NCBI RefSeq assembly: GCF_901764995.1
Contig: NZ_CABFKI010000016.1
Coordinates: forward strand, 1-41,444
Direction of reading: 5' to 3'
DNA from: Actinobacillus porcinus
GTDB taxonomy: Bacteria > Pseudomonadota > Gammaproteobacteria > Enterobacterales > Pasteurellaceae
Length of the DNA stretch: 41,444 bases
The position numbers and the translations under genes are program-made. The notes below the pieces were generated by a model. The model made no database searches and was not told the origin of the DNA. It worked only from the letters and a program-made list of their open reading frames with translations. How positions within the stretch are numbered: the stretch's first letter is position 1; every line of letters starts with the position of its first letter. Shown one piece after another: positions 27,216-37,889 of this stretch.

Positions 27216-28199
27216 TTATGCTTCCACAAAACCTAATGCCGTTTCTACCACGTCAATGCCTGCACCTGGTTTGTGGGCATTTTCGCTTAAGTAACGCCGC
27301 CATTGGCGGGCGCCTTTGCAGTTTTGGAATGCGCCAAGCATATGGCGTGTGATATGGTTGAGATAAACGCCTTGGCTTAATTGGTTTTCAATATAAGGCA
27401 ACATTTTTTCTACTGCTTGGCGCGCCGTAATAATGGGCGCATTTTCATCAAATAAGGCATTATCGATAACCCCTAACAAAGATGGATTTTGATAGGCTTC
27501 ACGTCCTACCATCACGCCGTCGACGTATTGTAAATGGGTTTTCATTTCTTCAATGGTTTTAATTCCGCCGTTAATGCTAATCAATAGGTCAGGAAAATCT
27601 CGTTTCAGTTGATACACTCGTTCATAATCAAGGGGTGGAATTTCGCGGTTTTCTTTGGGACTTAAGCCTGAAAGCCACGCTTTTCTCGCGTGAACAATGA
27701 GTTCATGACAACCTGTGTTTTTGACTTTTTCTACAAAGTCACACAGAAATTCGTAACTATCTAATTCATCAATGCCGATACGCGTTTTCACTGTAACAGG
27801 AATTTTCACCGCACTTTGCATCGCCGAAACACAATCTGCCACTAAATCCGCCTTTGCCATTAAGCAGGCACCAAACATACCATTTTGCACGCGGTCTGAC
27901 GGACAACCTACGTTTAAATTGATTTCCACATAACCACGTTCTTCAGCCAGTTTGGCGCAATGGCGAAGTTGTTCAGGATCGCTTCCCCCAAGTTGAATGG
28001 CTACAGGGTTTTCTGCCGGATCAAAAGCCAAATGGTCATATTTTGCGTGAATAATCGCCTGACTGGTAACCATCTCGGTATAAAGTAAGGCATGCTGTGA
28101 AAATTGACGGTGAAAATAACGACAGTGGCGCGTTGTCCAGTCCAGCATTGGCGCAACAGAAAAACGCCCACGATAAAAGTGCGGTTGATTTGGATTCAT
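27216..28199 (-). CDS. dusA: tRNA-dihydrouridine(20/20a) synthase
   Basis: Flavin-dependent reduction of U20/U20a in tRNA D-loops. 327 aa: [19 protein letters not shown] at the start, [51 protein letters not shown] with the catalytic cysteine in [31 protein letters not shown], and [20 protein letters not shown] near the end; this last, with the DWT start, identifies DusA. The extreme N-terminus (YRGRF) is adjacent to an uptake signal at 28177. Convergent with the phosphatase gene. Confidence 0.94.
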   Translation of the reverse strand: MNPNQPHFYRGRFSVAPMLDWTTRHCRYFHRQFSQHALLYTEMVTSQAIIHAKYDHLAFDPAENPVAIQLGGSDPEQLRHCAKLAEERGYVEINLNVGCPSDRVQNGMFGACLMAKADLVADCVSAMQSAVKIPVTVKTRIGIDELDSYEFLCDFVEKVKNTGCHELIVHARKAWLSGLSPKENREIPPLDYERVYQLKRDFPDLLISINGGIKTIEEMKTHLQYVDGVMVGREAYQNPSLLGVIDNALFDENAPIITARQAVEKMLPYIENQLSQGVYLNHITRHMLGAFQNCKGARQWRRYLSENAHKPGAGIDVVETALGFVEA

Positions 28200-28320
28200 T
28201 TTTAGCTTGTTTAATTAGAAATTTTGGGGATTATACCTAAATTATTTTATGTTGAGAATTTTATATAAACGTGTAATGCTTGCGCCATTCTTTTTTAACT
28301 TTACTTATAGGAGATGACCT

Positions 28321-29364
28321 ATGAAAAAATGCTTATTAGCAACTTTATTAGGCTTGGTATTGGGCACGGCACAAGCGGCTGAATTACCGAAAATTACCGT
28401 GTTAGCAACCGGTGGGACGATTGCGGGCAGTGGTGAAACCGCGGTGAGTTCTGCTTATAAAGCGGGGCAGCTGAATGTAGATGCGTTGATTAATGCGGTG
28501 CCTGAGATTAAAAACTTGGCGGATGTGAAAGGCGAGCAAATTGTGAAAATCGGTTCGCAAGATATGTCGGACGAGGTATGGTTGAAGTTGGCAAAAGCCA
28601 TTAACAAACAATGTGCAGACACCGATGGTTTTGTGATTACCCACGGCACGGATACCATGGAAGAAACTGCGTATTTCTTAGATTTAACCACTAAATGTGA
28701 AAAACCTGTGGTGTTGGTTGGAGCAATGCGTCCTGCTACAGAGAAAAGTGCGGACGGTCCGTTGAATTTATATAATTCTGTGGTGGTGGCGACCGATAAG
28801 AAAACCGGAAAACGTGGTGTTGTTGTGGCAATGAATGATGAAGTTTTGGGTGCGCGCGATGTGACGAAAACCAGCACAACCGCGGTTCAAACCTTTGAAG
28901 CACCAAACTTTGGTCCACTTGGCTTTATTCATAACAGCAAAGTCACTTACGTGCGTTCACCGGAAAGTAAGCATACCGTTAATTCACCCTTTAATGCGGA
29001 TAAATTAGAAAGCTTGCCAAAAGTGGGCATCATTTATGCTTATTCCAATATGCCGACTGAGCCGTTAAAAGCCTTATTAGACGCAGGTTATCAAGGTATT
29101 GTGGTTGCGGGCGTGGGTAATGGTAATATGAACGCGGCAAACCTTGAATTGCTTGAAAAAGCGGCTAAAGACGGCGTTGCTGTGGTGCGTTCATCACGTG
29201 TTCCAACAGGTTATACCACGCGTGATGCGGAAGTGGATGATAGCAAATACGGCTTTGTGGCGGCAGGAACGCTAAACCCACAAAAAGCGCGAGTTTTATT
29301 GCAATTAGCCTTAACACAAACCAAAGAAATGAAAGTGATTCAACAATATTTTGATGAGCTTTAA
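28321..29364 (+). CDS. ansB: Periplasmic type II L-asparaginase
   Basis: Hydrolyses L-asparagine to aspartate and ammonia in the periplasm. 347 aa with a signal peptide (MKKCLLATLLGLVLGTAQA, cleavage after ~residue 19-20). Nucleophile threonine is T33 in LATGGTIAGSG and the second triad motif is THGTDTMEETAYFL; GAMRPATEKSADGPLNLYNS continues the family core. A cysteine pair is present as in E. coli AnsB. Preceded by a good site (TAGGAGATGACCT) and divergent from dusA. Confidence 0.95.
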   Translation: MKKCLLATLLGLVLGTAQAAELPKITVLATGGTIAGSGETAVSSAYKAGQLNVDALINAVPEIKNLADVKGEQIVKIGSQDMSDEVWLKLAKAINKQCADTDGFVITHGTDTMEETAYFLDLTTKCEKPVVLVGAMRPATEKSADGPLNLYNSVVVATDKKTGKRGVVVAMNDEVLGARDVTKTSTTAVQTFEAPNFGPLGFIHNSKVTYVRSPESKHTVNSPFNADKLESLPKVGIIYAYSNMPTEPLKALLDAGYQGIVVAGVGNGNMNAANLELLEKAAKDGVAVVRSSRVPTGYTTRDAEVDDSKYGFVAAGTLNPQKARVLLQLALTQTKEMKVIQQYFDEL

Positions 29365-29437
29365 TTTGGGGGAAGTGGGTTAAAGCGCGGTGTAAAAACA
29401 ATATCTTTTTCACTGTGCTTCAGATTGCTGACAAATC

Positions 29438-29460
29438 TCTAGACCTCTCGCTAGAGGTTT
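29438..29460 (+). terminator. Weak hairpin downstream of ansB
   Basis: ACCTCT and AGAGGT with a CGCT loop, followed by TTTGAT. The T-run is short. A second, stronger hairpin lies at 29534-29569. Confidence 0.35.
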
Positions 29461-29533
29461 GATCTAGGTGTAATAGACAAAATAGTTGCTAAAAGCTGGC
29501 CTAAAGCCTAAACTTAAATTTAACCGCCATAAA

Positions 29534-29569
29534 AAAATGCCTTTAACCGATTAAAGTTAAAGGCATTTT
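29534..29569. terminator. Bidirectional terminator
   Basis: AAAATGCCTTTAAC and GTTAAAGGCATTTT are perfect 14-base arms with a short loop. On the minus strand the stop codon of the broken ORF at 29557 lies inside the stem. Confidence 0.8.
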
Positions 29570-29975
29570 AATACATAATCTGATTGAGTGAGTAAATCTC
29601 TTACACTCATTGGGCAACGTAAACGAGTGGTATCTTCTGCAAAGCTCACTTCTACTTTAGGTCTTTTATTTTCTTCGCTTTCATCGTCATCAAGGTTGAT
29701 GCATATATCAAAAACGGCTAATACCACTTGATTATCTGCGATTTCGTATGCACCATAATAGTAAATAAACTATATAGCGGACGATCTATTTGTTTAGCGA
29801 TACTACGCAAAGATTTATGCAGGGAAAAGAAACTGAAATCAAAGGTAGATTCTGAATAAATCGTTGCTAATCCTTTCATAAATTCCTTAAAATCTTCATA
29901 GGACAATTCAAGTATAAAAAATAAACGACATAGAAATTTGGTATAATTTAGTTCACCAAAACCTAACCATCCCAT
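29557..29975 (-). pseudogene. Frameshifted ORF of unknown function
   Basis: The upstream part (from the ATG at 29975, ending about residue 70 in IDRPLYSLF) and the downstream part (open from 29769, beginning YYYGAYEIADNQVVLAVF and ending DYVLKCL before the stop at 29557) are in different frames. The frames overlap around 29761-29780, where a single insertion or deletion would join them. Reading through gives about 138 aa, acidic and mostly non-membrane. I do not recognise the family. A sequencing error is the alternative to a real frameshift. Confidence 0.5.
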
Positions 29976-30029
29976 ACAAACTATGTCGCTTAGAACGATT
30001 AAATGCCTGGCTTATTTACTCGACCGTAC

Positions 30030-30316
30030 AGGGCGTGTTTATAATAAGCCTGAACATCGTAAGGAAAAAAGGCAACTCCAGTGATATCTAGAAAGCGAAA
30101 TTCAAAAATAGGAAACCACGATGTGGATTGGTGTCTTTATCGCTATCGCCACTTGGTCGAAAATGCTTTTGCACTGTTAAAACAATACCGAGCCATTGCG
30201 ACTTGGTATGATAAATTGGCAAGAAATTACGCAACATCGCTGGCAATAACTTGCTGTATTCGCTGGGTTAAGTTGATATTTGGTTAGAATTTGTACTCAA
30301 AAGATCAACACGCCCT
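30030..30316 (+). mobile_element. Internally deleted IS5-family element
   Basis: Ends AGGGCGTGTT (30030-30039) and AACACGCCCT (30307-30316) are perfect inverted 10-mers. Between them, an ORF from 30081 encodes only the C-terminal part of a DDE transposase (WCLYRYRHLVENAFALLK ... ATWYDKLARNYATSLAI). The rest of the transposase is missing, so the 287-bp element is a non-autonomous remnant. I see no clear target-site duplication. Confidence 0.65.
30081..30287 (+). pseudogene. C-terminal fragment of an IS5-type transposase
   Basis: About 60 residues match the end of IS5/IS1031-type DDE transposases, including the RHLVENAFALLKQYRAIATWYDKLAR motif with the last catalytic glutamate (in VENAF). No N-terminal or middle domain. 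Cannot be functional alone. Confidence 0.65.
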
Positions 30317-30584
30317 AATATTCAGAGATACTTTATTAAATTTCTCCCTGCAATCTCTTTCGCCATATTCCGCCATTATTCAATAACCCCTTATAAAACC
30401 TAGTTTTATCACCTTTCTTTTTTCCGTGTTTGTCCGTTATTATACGTTTACAGCTTGAAATTTTAGGCGTACTTTTTGAAAAGTGTTTTTGGGCGTACCC
30501 TTAAAATTGACAAAACTCTTATAAATAAAGGCTTGATAAAGAATGGTTAGAATAGCTAAACCATAAAAAATACGGAAGCGTAAA
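30317..30584. other. Non-coding region with GGCGTAC direct repeats
   Basis: No gene seen. Two GGCGTAC heptamers, 30466-30472 and 30492-30498, lie in AT-rich DNA between the IS remnant and rhlB. Such spaced repeats occur near some integrase attachment sites, but no integrase or duplicated core is visible. Confidence 0.35.
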
Positions 30585-31832
30585 TTATAAACATATTTTA
30601 AGGTTGAATTTTACTTTTTTGTTAGCCGATAATTCTCGCTGAATTCGTAATGGCTTTGGTAAGTCATCGATCAACGAATCAGGATCATATTGGCTAACAG
30701 GGATATGATGTCCAATATATTCTTCAATCGCGGGTAGGTTCATGGCATATTGTTCGCAAGCAAAGCTAATGGAAACGCCGCTTTCACCTGCACGCCCTGT
30801 TCGTCCAATGCGATGAACATAGTCTTCTCGATCGTCTGGCAGATCGTAGTTAAAGACGTGGGTGACATCAGGAATGTGCAATCCACGGGCGGCAACATCG
30901 GTTGCCACAAGAATATCTAAATCACCGTCAGTAAATTGTTTGAGCAAACTTAAGCGTTTTTTTTGTGCAATATCCCCCGTGAGTAAACCTACACGATGCC
31001 CATCTGCTGCAAGATAGCCCCAAATTTTTTCGCAACTATGTTTGGTATTCGAGAAAATAATGCAACGTTCAGGCCATTCTTCTTCTAGTAGAGTCATCAA
31101 CAAGGCGATTTTATCTTCATTAGACGGGTAGAATAATTCTTCTTTAATACGATGTCCTGTGCGTTGTAATGGCTCGATTTCTACATATTCAGGGTTGTTC
31201 ATATCTTCAAAAGCCAATTCGCGGACTTTATAAGAAAGCGTTGCCGAAAACAGCATGGTCAGGCGATGTTGTGGGCTTGGGCATTTGCGTAATAAGTAGC
31301 GAATATCTTTGATAAAACCCAAGTCAAACATACGATCCGCTTCATCAAGGACAACCACTTGAATGTGGTTTAGGCTGATAATTCCTTGCTTCACATAATC
31401 AATAACGCGTCCGGTAGTGCCGATTAGAATATCTACGCCCTGTTCAATGGCTTTCAGTTGCTTATCATAACCATCACCACCATAAGCAAGTGCGGTGCGT
31501 AATGCCGTTGTTTTAACCAGTAATTCCGCATCTTTCGCAATCTGCACAGCCAGCTCACGAGTAGGCGCGAGAATTAATGCGCGCGGTTGGTTTGAAATCA
31601 ATTCCGGTTGATGTTCAAGCAGATGATGGAATGTGGCGGTTAGAAATGCCATAGTTTTCCCCGTGCCTGTTTGCGCTTGTCCTGCGACATCTTTGCCTTG
31701 CAAGGTAATAGGTAATGATAAGGCTTGAATTGGGGTGCAATATTCAAAACCTTTATTTTGTAATGCAGAAAGGACTTTTGGATTTAACGGTAAATCAGCA
31801 AAACGCTGTTGAGATAAGTGTTCAGTTGTCAT
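30585..31832 (-). CDS. rhlB: ATP-dependent RNA helicase RhlB
   Basis: DEAD-box helicase; RhlB is part of the RNA degradosome in E. coli. 415 aa with all motifs: Q-motif ([13 protein letters not shown]), I (AQTGTGKT), Ia (PTRELAVQI), II (DEAD), III (SAT), and in the second RecA domain IV ([14 protein letters not shown]), V ([14 protein letters not shown]) and VI ([10 protein letters not shown]). Identified as RhlB by overall sequence and by rho being its divergent neighbour, as in E. coli (rhlB, trxA, rho). The C-terminal tail is short and basic ([11 protein letters not shown]). An uptake signal is at 31488. Confidence 0.92.
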   Translation of the reverse strand: MTTEHLSQQRFADLPLNPKVLSALQNKGFEYCTPIQALSLPITLQGKDVAGQAQTGTGKTMAFLTATFHHLLEHQPELISNQPRALILAPTRELAVQIAKDAELLVKTTALRTALAYGGDGYDKQLKAIEQGVDILIGTTGRVIDYVKQGIISLNHIQVVVLDEADRMFDLGFIKDIRYLLRKCPSPQHRLTMLFSATLSYKVRELAFEDMNNPEYVEIEPLQRTGHRIKEELFYPSNEDKIALLMTLLEEEWPERCIIFSNTKHSCEKIWGYLAADGHRVGLLTGDIAQKKRLSLLKQFTDGDLDILVATDVAARGLHIPDVTHVFNYDLPDDREDYVHRIGRTGRAGESGVSISFACEQYAMNLPAIEEYIGHHIPVSQYDPDSLIDDLPKPLRIQRELSANKKVKFNLKICL

Positions 31833-31975
31833 AATGTTGAATTTAAATAAAAATTGTCGCTAGCATAACACGATATGCAAAATATCCCTAAATTTAACCG
31901 CACTTTTTTCGCGAAAACCTTAGGAAAAACTAGACAGGTTGCTTATTTAGTGATACCTTTACGCCCATTCTAAAA

Positions 31976-31996
31976 CGGCATACAGGAAAAATGCCG
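31976..31996 (+). promoter_or_regulatory. Small stem-loop in the rho leader
   Basis: CGGCAT and ATGCCG pair across nine bases, about 40 bases before the rho start. rho is autoregulated in E. coli through its leader; whether this hairpin takes part is unknown. A TAGACA / TACCTT pair with 17 bases between (31931-31959) is a weak promoter candidate upstream. Confidence 0.3.
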
Positions 31997-32034
31997 ATCA
32001 CAGTATCCAATCAAATTAATTCAACATTTCAATT

Positions 32035-33297
32035 ATGCATTTAACAGAACTGAAAAATACGCCCGTATCAACTTTAGTTGAACTTGGCGAAGGTCAAATG
32101 GGCTTAGAAAATTTAGCGCGTTTACGTAAACAAGACATCGTTTTTGCTATCTTAAAACAACACGCGAAAAGCGGCGAAGATATTTTTGGCGGCGGTGTAT
32201 TAGAAATTTTACCCGATGGTTTTGGCTTCTTACGTTCCGCAGACAGCTCCTATTTAGCCGGCCCTGATGATATTTATGTTAGCCCAAGCCAAATCCGCCG
32301 CTTTAACCTGCAAACAGGGGATAAAGTAGAAGGGAAAATTCGCCCACCAAAAGAAGGTGAACGCTATTTTGCCTTGTTAAAAGTGGATCAAGTTAATGAT
32401 GACAAACCTGAAGTTTCTCGCAGCAAAATTTTATTTGAGAACTTAACCCCATTACATGCCAATTCACGCTTACGTATGGAACGTGGAAACGGCTCTACAG
32501 AAGACTTAACCGCACGTATTTTAGATTTAGCTTCCCCCATTGGTAAAGGTCAGCGTGGTCTGATTGTTGCCCCACCAAAAGCGGGTAAAACCGTTTTACT
32601 GCAAAATATCGCGCAAAGCATTACTCACAATTACCCTGAATGTGAGCTGATTGTCTTATTAATTGATGAACGTCCGGAAGAAGTGACAGAAATGCAACGC
32701 ACGGTACGTGGTGAAGTAATTGCTTCAACCTTTGACGAACCCGCTGCTCGTCACGTTCAAGTGGCAGAAATGGTTATCGAAAAAGCAAAACGTTCGGTTG
32801 AACATAAAAAAGACGTGGTCATTTTGTTAGACTCTATTACGCGTTTAGCGCGTGCTTATAACACCGTCACCCCAGCTTCAGGCAAAATTCTTTCGGGTGG
32901 TGTGGATGCTAATGCGTTACATCGTCCAAAACGTTTCTTTGGTGCCGCGCGTAATGTAGAAGAAGGCGGTAGTTTAACCATTATTGCCACCGCACTTGTG
33001 GATACCGGGTCGAAAATGGATGAAGTGATTTTCGAAGAGTTCAAAGGAACGGGTAATATGGAATTACACTTATCGCGCAAAATCGCAGAAAAACGTGTCT
33101 TCCCGGCCATTGACTTTAACCGTTCAGGTACTCGTAAAGAAGACTTGCTCACCACACCGGATGAATTACAAAAAATGTGGATTTTACGTAAAATTCTTAA
33201 CCCAATGGGCGAAGTGGAAGCGATGGAATTCTTAATTGATAAATTAATGGTCGCGAAAACCAACGAAGAATTTTTTGAAGTCATGAAACGTTCATAA
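32035..33297 (+). CDS. rho: Transcription termination factor Rho
   Basis: Hexameric RNA helicase that ends transcription at Rho-dependent sites. 420 aa, normal length. N-terminal region ([18 protein letters not shown]), RNA-binding OSB domain ([31 protein letters not shown]), Walker A ([12 protein letters not shown]), Walker B ([13 protein letters not shown]), and the R- and Q-loop regions after it ([20 protein letters not shown]). The start is ATGCATTTAAC, without a strong Shine-Dalgarno. Divergent from rhlB with about 200 bp between. Confidence 0.97.
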   Translation: MHLTELKNTPVSTLVELGEGQMGLENLARLRKQDIVFAILKQHAKSGEDIFGGGVLEILPDGFGFLRSADSSYLAGPDDIYVSPSQIRRFNLQTGDKVEGKIRPPKEGERYFALLKVDQVNDDKPEVSRSKILFENLTPLHANSRLRMERGNGSTEDLTARILDLASPIGKGQRGLIVAPPKAGKTVLLQNIAQSITHNYPECELIVLLIDERPEEVTEMQRTVRGEVIASTFDEPAARHVQVAEMVIEKAKRSVEHKKDVVILLDSITRLARAYNTVTPASGKILSGGVDANALHRPKRFFGAARNVEEGGSLTIIATALVDTGSKMDEVIFEEFKGTGNMELHLSRKIAEKRVFPAIDFNRSGTRKEDLLTTPDELQKMWILRKILNPMGEVEAMEFLIDKLMVAKTNEEFFEVMKRS

Positions 33298-33322
33298 ATG
33301 TTCAATGCTTAAAATAAGTTAG

Positions 33323-33370
33323 AAATAACCGCACTTTGAAAATAGTAATTAGGAAGTGCGGTTATTTTTT
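33323..33370. terminator. Uptake-signal dyad terminator between rho and argE
   Basis: AAATAACCGCACTT and AAGTGCGGTTATTT are perfect arms across a 17-base loop, with a T-run beyond. Both arms contain an exact uptake signal. It serves convergent rho and argE. Confidence 0.8.
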
Positions 33371-34511
33371 AGCAAAAATGCATAATCATTTTGGTGAGTA
33401 AATCGCGAGTGGGTTGGATAAACTCGGCGGCTAAAAATTCATCCGGTTGATGAGCTTGTTCAATAGAGCCGGGGCCTAATACCAAGGTTGGGCAAAGTTC
33501 TTGGATAAATGGGGCTTCTGTGCAGTAATTTACCACTTCGCATTTTTCGCCTAACAATTTTTCTACCACTTGAACCACTTGCGCATTGTGTTCACATTCA
33601 TAACCCGGAGTCGGTTCGTGTAGATTACGAAGGGTTAAACGATCGCCATATTGCTCAAACATCGGTGTGAGTTTTTCTCGTAACATTTCATCTAAATCTT
33701 CCAAACGCATCGCAGGCAACGGGCGAATGTCAAAATGCAATTCGCAACAACCACAAATTCGATTTACTGCATCACCGCCATGAATTGCACCTAAATTCAT
33801 CGTTGGGTAGGGAATTTCAAAATCAGCATGGTGATATTTTTCGCGTAACTCATTACGTAGTTGCATTAAATAGCCTGTGGCTTCGTGCATTAATTCAATG
33901 GCATTGACGCCTTTACTTGGGTCGCTGGAATGTCCTGACTTACCAATAATTTGTACCGCTTTACCGATATGCCCTTTGTGCGCGCGAACGGGGCGTAAGG
34001 AAGTCGGTTCGCCAATAATGGCACAATCGGGACGAATATGGGTATGCTTAATAAAAACGCGCGTACCAAGCATCGTGGTTTCTTCATCTGCCGTGGCTAA
34101 AATGCGTAACGGTTTCGTCAGTTTAGTTAAATCGATCTGTTGAATAGCATCTAAGACAAAGGCAAAGAACCCTTTCATATCTGCGGTACCTAAGCCATAA
34201 AATTTGCCGTTTTGTTCCGTCAATTTAAAGGGATTAAACGTCCAACGCCCTTCATCAAAAGGCACAGTGTCCGTATGTCCTGCTAATAATAAACCGCCTT
34301 CCCCTTCGCCATAAGTGGCTAATAAATTGTATTTATCGTTGCTTCCTTCCACAGGCAGAATTTCGGTTTTAAAACCTAAATCCGACAACCAGGTTGCCAT
34401 CAATTCGATTAAAGTGCGGTTGGAAATATCGTTGTTTTGATCAATATCGCTAATGGTAGGAATCTCGATAAGTTGGGAATACATATCAAGAAATGCGGGA
34501 AGTTTTTTCAT
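33369..34511 (-). CDS. argE: Acetylornithine deacetylase
   Basis: Zinc metalloenzyme that hydrolyses N-acetylornithine to ornithine. M20 family, 380 aa: [16 protein letters not shown] (metal-binding His), [18 protein letters not shown] (Asp), [14 protein letters not shown] (Glu-Glu pair), [16 protein letters not shown], and a dimerisation insert. The ATG at 34511 has AGAGG upstream and starts at [11 protein letters not shown]; a frame to 34577 overlaps the regulatory region. Divergent from argCBH, as in E. coli, sharing the ARG box region. Uptake signal at 34412. Confidence 0.95.
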   Translation of the reverse strand: MKKLPAFLDMYSQLIEIPTISDIDQNNDISNRTLIELMATWLSDLGFKTEILPVEGSNDKYNLLATYGEGEGGLLLAGHTDTVPFDEGRWTFNPFKLTEQNGKFYGLGTADMKGFFAFVLDAIQQIDLTKLTKPLRILATADEETTMLGTRVFIKHTHIRPDCAIIGEPTSLRPVRAHKGHIGKAVQIIGKSGHSSDPSKGVNAIELMHEATGYLMQLRNELREKYHHADFEIPYPTMNLGAIHGGDAVNRICGCCELHFDIRPLPAMRLEDLDEMLREKLTPMFEQYGDRLTLRNLHEPTPGYECEHNAQVVQVVEKLLGEKCEVVNYCTEAPFIQELCPTLVLGPGSIEQAHQPDEFLAAEFIQPTRDLLTKMIMHFC

Positions 34512-34548
34512 CAGATTTACCTCTAAATAAAGGTTGATTTTTACATAT

Positions 34549-34569
34549 TTATGCAGAATAATAGCATAA
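34549..34569. promoter_or_regulatory. Inverted repeat in the argE-argC region, possible second ARG box
   Basis: TTATGC and GCATAA pair across nine bases. It overlaps the position where a second, weaker ArgR box (34561-34578, 10 of 14 core positions) would be expected next to the better box. Confidence 0.35.
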
Positions 34570-34580
34570 CTAATCACTTA

Positions 34581-34598
34581 AATGAATTTTTATCTATT
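34581..34598. promoter_or_regulatory. ARG box (ArgR operator)
   Basis: AATGAATTTTTATCTATT fits the E. coli ARG consensus WNTGAATWWWWATTCANW except at two positions. It lies 18 bases before the argC start and between divergent argE and argCBH, where ArgR would repress both. Confidence 0.6.
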
Positions 34599-34615
34599 AT
34601 ACACAGGATTAAGCA

Positions 34616-35626
34616 ATGGCACAAAAAGCAATCGTTGTGGGCGCAAGTGGCTATACGGGCGCAGAATTGGCGCGCATTCTCACTCATCACCCTGAATTTG
34701 AATTGGCAGGTTTATATGTTTCAACTAACAGCGCAGACGCCAATAAGCCAATTTCCACTCTTTACCCACAATTACGTTCCATTTGTGATTTGCCGTTGCA
34801 GCCGTTACCTGAAGATTTAAGCGAAATTGCGCAAAACGCTGATTTAGCTTTTTTGGGTACCGTACACGAAGTAAGCCATGATCTTGCGCCAATTTTCTTA
34901 GAAAATGGCTGTAAAGTGTTCGATCTTTCCGGTGCATTTCGAGTCAATAGCACAGAATTTTATACTCAATATTACGGTTTTGAACATCAATATCCTGAGT
35001 TATTGCAAAAAGCTGTTTATGGTTTAGCGGAATGGAACGCCGACAAAATTGCACAAACGGATTTAGTGGCTGTGGCAGGTTGCTACCCAACGGTTTCGCA
35101 ACTTAGTTTAAAGCCATTGATTGAAAATAATTTATTAGATCTCAATCAGTTGCCGATTATCAATGCAGTCAGTGGGGTTAGCGGTGCAGGCAGAAAAGCT
35201 AGCTTGACCAACTCTTTTTGTGAAGTGAGTTTAAATGCTTACGGCGTATTTAATCATCGCCACCAGCCTGAAATTTCCACTCATTTAGGCACAGAAGTGA
35301 TTTTTACACCGCATTTGGGCAATTTTAAACGCGGTATTCTTGCCACTATTACGGCAAAATTGAAGGCAGGTGTCACCGATGAACACATCAAAGCGGCTTA
35401 TGCACAATATTATGCCAACCGCCCATTAGTTCGTGTTTATGAAAGTGGATTGCCGGCCATTAAAGCAGTAGAATTTACCCCATATTGTGATATTGGTTTT
35501 GCCACCAAAAACGGGCATATCATCATCGTTGGCGCGGAAGACAACTTATTAAAAGGCGCGGCAGCACAGGCGGTGCAATGCGCCAACATCCGTTATGGTT
35601 TTAATGAAGTATTAGGATTAATTTAA
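34616..35626 (+). CDS. argC: N-acetyl-gamma-glutamyl-phosphate reductase
   Basis: NADPH-dependent third step of arginine synthesis. 336 aa: [19 protein letters not shown] nucleotide-binding motif, the catalytic cysteine in [15 protein letters not shown], and [14 protein letters not shown] next. CAGGATT is before the ATG. argB begins 1 bp after it. First gene of argCBH, under the ARG box. Confidence 0.96.
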   Translation: MAQKAIVVGASGYTGAELARILTHHPEFELAGLYVSTNSADANKPISTLYPQLRSICDLPLQPLPEDLSEIAQNADLAFLGTVHEVSHDLAPIFLENGCKVFDLSGAFRVNSTEFYTQYYGFEHQYPELLQKAVYGLAEWNADKIAQTDLVAVAGCYPTVSQLSLKPLIENNLLDLNQLPIINAVSGVSGAGRKASLTNSFCEVSLNAYGVFNHRHQPEISTHLGTEVIFTPHLGNFKRGILATITAKLKAGVTDEHIKAAYAQYYANRPLVRVYESGLPAIKAVEFTPYCDIGFATKNGHIIIVGAEDNLLKGAAAQAVQCANIRYGFNEVLGLI

Positions 35627-35627
35627 G

Positions 35628-36401
35628 ATGCGACCATTAGTGATCAAATTAGGCGGTGTGCTACTCGACACCCCCGAAGCAATGCATAATTTACTGACCG
35701 CACTTGGCGATTATCTCAAAAACGGCAGCCGCCCGTTAGTTATCGTACACGGTGGCGGTATTGTAGTGGATAATTTACTCAAGCGTTTAAACTTACCTGT
35801 TCAAAAGAAAAACGGCTTACGCATCACGCCTAGCGATCAAATTGATATTATCGCTGGCGCATTAGCCGGCATTGCGAACAAAACGCTTGTTGCCCAAGCG
35901 GCTAAATTTAACTTAAACCCGGTAGGGTTGAGTTTAGCCGATGGTGAAATGACCGTGGCGAAACAATTTGATCCTGAATTAGGACATGTAGCCAATGTTG
36001 AGCCGAATAAAGCGGATTTACTGAACAACTTACTTTCAAGCGCATTTTTGCCGATTATCAGTTCCATTGCGGTGGACGAAAATGGCTTGCTGATGAACGT
36101 TAACGCGGACCAAGCGGCAACCGCGATCGCGGCATTGATTAATGCGGATCTTGTGATGCTTTCTGATGTAAATGGCGTGTTAGATGCAGATAAAAAATTG
36201 ATTGCCACGCTTAATTCTGCACAAATTGCACAATTGATTGCCGATCAAGTCATTACTGATGGTATGATTGTGAAAGTCAACGCGGCATTAGACGCTGCCA
36301 AAATTCTTGGTCGCGGTGTGGATATTGCAAACTGGAAATATCCCGAAAAATTAACCGCACTTTTTGCAGGTGAAATTATCGGCACGCGAATTACGGCATA
36401 G
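35628..36401 (+). CDS. argB: Acetylglutamate kinase
   Basis: Phosphorylates N-acetylglutamate. 257 aa, amino acid kinase family: [10 protein letters not shown] at the N-terminus, [14 protein letters not shown], and the C-terminal [20 protein letters not shown]. Short form without the ArgB-ArgA type N-terminal helix, so it is not the arginine-feedback-inhibited type (inference from length). An uptake signal is at 36354 near the end of the gene. Confidence 0.95.
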   Translation: MRPLVIKLGGVLLDTPEAMHNLLTALGDYLKNGSRPLVIVHGGGIVVDNLLKRLNLPVQKKNGLRITPSDQIDIIAGALAGIANKTLVAQAAKFNLNPVGLSLADGEMTVAKQFDPELGHVANVEPNKADLLNNLLSSAFLPIISSIAVDENGLLMNVNADQAATAIAALINADLVMLSDVNGVLDADKKLIATLNSAQIAQLIADQVITDGMIVKVNAALDAAKILGRGVDIANWKYPEKLTALFAGEIIGTRITA

Positions 36402-36418
36402 CATAATGTAGCGATGGG

Positions 36419-36468
36419 GGTTATCCCTGTCTCCGCACAAAATCATCGGACAGGCATAAAGCCTGTCC
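36419..36468. repeat. GGACAGGC palindrome and related fragment between argB and argH
   Basis: GGACAGGC and GCCTGTCC around ATAAA (36448-36468), preceded by the fragment GGGTTATCCCTGTC. The palindrome resembles the tkt terminator stem (26663-26690), and the fragment resembles TAATCCCTGTCC at 27187-27209. No T-run follows here, so it is not a clear terminator inside the operon. Confidence 0.6.
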
Positions 36469-36497
36469 CTACAACATACAACAAAAAGGAAAATCAT

Positions 36498-37874
36498 ATG
36501 GCTCTATGGGGCGGTCGCTTCACACAAGCAGCAGACAAACGTTTTAAAGATTTTAACGACTCACTTCGTTTTGATTATCGTCTTGCGGAACAAGACATTG
36601 AAGGCTCAATCGGTTGGTCAAAAGCCTTGGTGAGCGTTAACGTATTAACGGCAGAAGAACAACAACAATTAGAAGTGGCGCTTAATGAATTACTCATTGA
36701 AGTGCGGTCAAATCCACAGGCGATTTTGCAAGATGATGCGGAAGATATTCATAGCTGGGTGGAATCAAAGCTCATCGATAAAGTAGGCAATTTAGGTAAG
36801 AAACTTCATACAGGTCGTTCGCGTAATGACCAAGTGGCGTTGGACATCAAAATGTGGTGTAAAGCGCAAGTGCTTGAGTTAAAACGTTCTGTACGCGATT
36901 TGCAAGCTAAATTGGTGGAAACCGCAGAAAACACACAAGATGCAGTTATGCCGGGTTACACCCATTTACAACGGGCACAACCGATCAGCTTTGCCCATTG
37001 GTGTATGGCCTATGTAGAAATGTTAGAACGCGATTATTCCCGTTTAACGGATGCTTACCAGCGTATGAACAGCTGCCCATTGGGTAGCGGTGCTTTAGCA
37101 GGCACAGCTTATCCTATCGATCGCGAACAACTTGCGAAAGATCTAGATTTTGCCTTTGCCACACGCAACAGCTTAGACAGCGTATCAGACCGCGACCATA
37201 TCATTGAATTGCTTTCAACCGCATCATTAAGTATGGCGCACTTATCACGCTTTGCGGAAGATATGATTATTTTTAACAGTGGCGAAGCAGATTTCGTGGA
37301 ATTATCTGACCGCGTGACATCAGGTTCATCCTTAATGCCACAGAAGAAAAACCCTGATGCTTGCGAATTAATTCGTGGTAAAGCAGGGCGCGTTATTGGG
37401 TCATTAATGGGCATGCTCACCACCGTTAAAGGCTTGCCACTTGCCTATAACAAAGATATGCAAGAAGACAAAGAAGGTATTTTCGATGCCTTAGACACTT
37501 GGCACGATTGCTTAACTATGGCGGCCTTCGTATTAGAAGATATTAAAGTCAACGTAGAACGTACGCGTGAAGCTGCTCTAAAAGGCTATTCAAATGCCAC
37601 AGAATTAGCAGATTATCTCGTTGCCAAAGGCGTCCCATTCCGCGACTCACACCACATTGTTGGCGAAACGGTCGTTTATGCGATCAAAGTTCACAAAGGC
37701 TTAGAAGATTTAAGCGTAGAAGAATTCCGTCAATTCAGCGATGTAGTTTCCGAAGATGTGTATGAAATCCTGTCATTACAATCTTGTTTAGACAAACGCT
37801 GTGCCAAAGGTGGGGTTTCACCGGTTCGTGTAGCAGAAGCTATCGCAGAAGCCAAAGCACGTATTCAAGCGTAA
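36498..37874 (+). CDS. argH: Argininosuccinate lyase
   Basis: Splits argininosuccinate into arginine and fumarate. 458 aa, fumarase superfamily: MALWGGRF at the start, [25 protein letters not shown], and the signature [12 protein letters not shown] with the catalytic serine loop. The ATG at 36498 is preferred (AAAAGGAAA upstream); a frame beginning at 36414 would run through the palindrome. Uptake signal at 36700. About 96 bp after argB, yet on the same strand and likely in the same transcript. Confidence 0.96.
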   Translation: MALWGGRFTQAADKRFKDFNDSLRFDYRLAEQDIEGSIGWSKALVSVNVLTAEEQQQLEVALNELLIEVRSNPQAILQDDAEDIHSWVESKLIDKVGNLGKKLHTGRSRNDQVALDIKMWCKAQVLELKRSVRDLQAKLVETAENTQDAVMPGYTHLQRAQPISFAHWCMAYVEMLERDYSRLTDAYQRMNSCPLGSGALAGTAYPIDREQLAKDLDFAFATRNSLDSVSDRDHIIELLSTASLSMAHLSRFAEDMIIFNSGEADFVELSDRVTSGSSLMPQKKNPDACELIRGKAGRVIGSLMGMLTTVKGLPLAYNKDMQEDKEGIFDALDTWHDCLTMAAFVLEDIKVNVERTREAALKGYSNATELADYLVAKGVPFRDSHHIVGETVVYAIKVHKGLEDLSVEEFRQFSDVVSEDVYEILSLQSCLDKRCAKGGVSPVRVAEAIAEAKARIQA

Positions 37875-37889
37875 TTTAAAATATGACAA

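Noticed and set aside
29985-30084. Short plus-strand ORF starting at ATG 29985
   Set aside because: About 33 codons running into the IS end, no family match; probably a chance frame or a fragment cut by the element.
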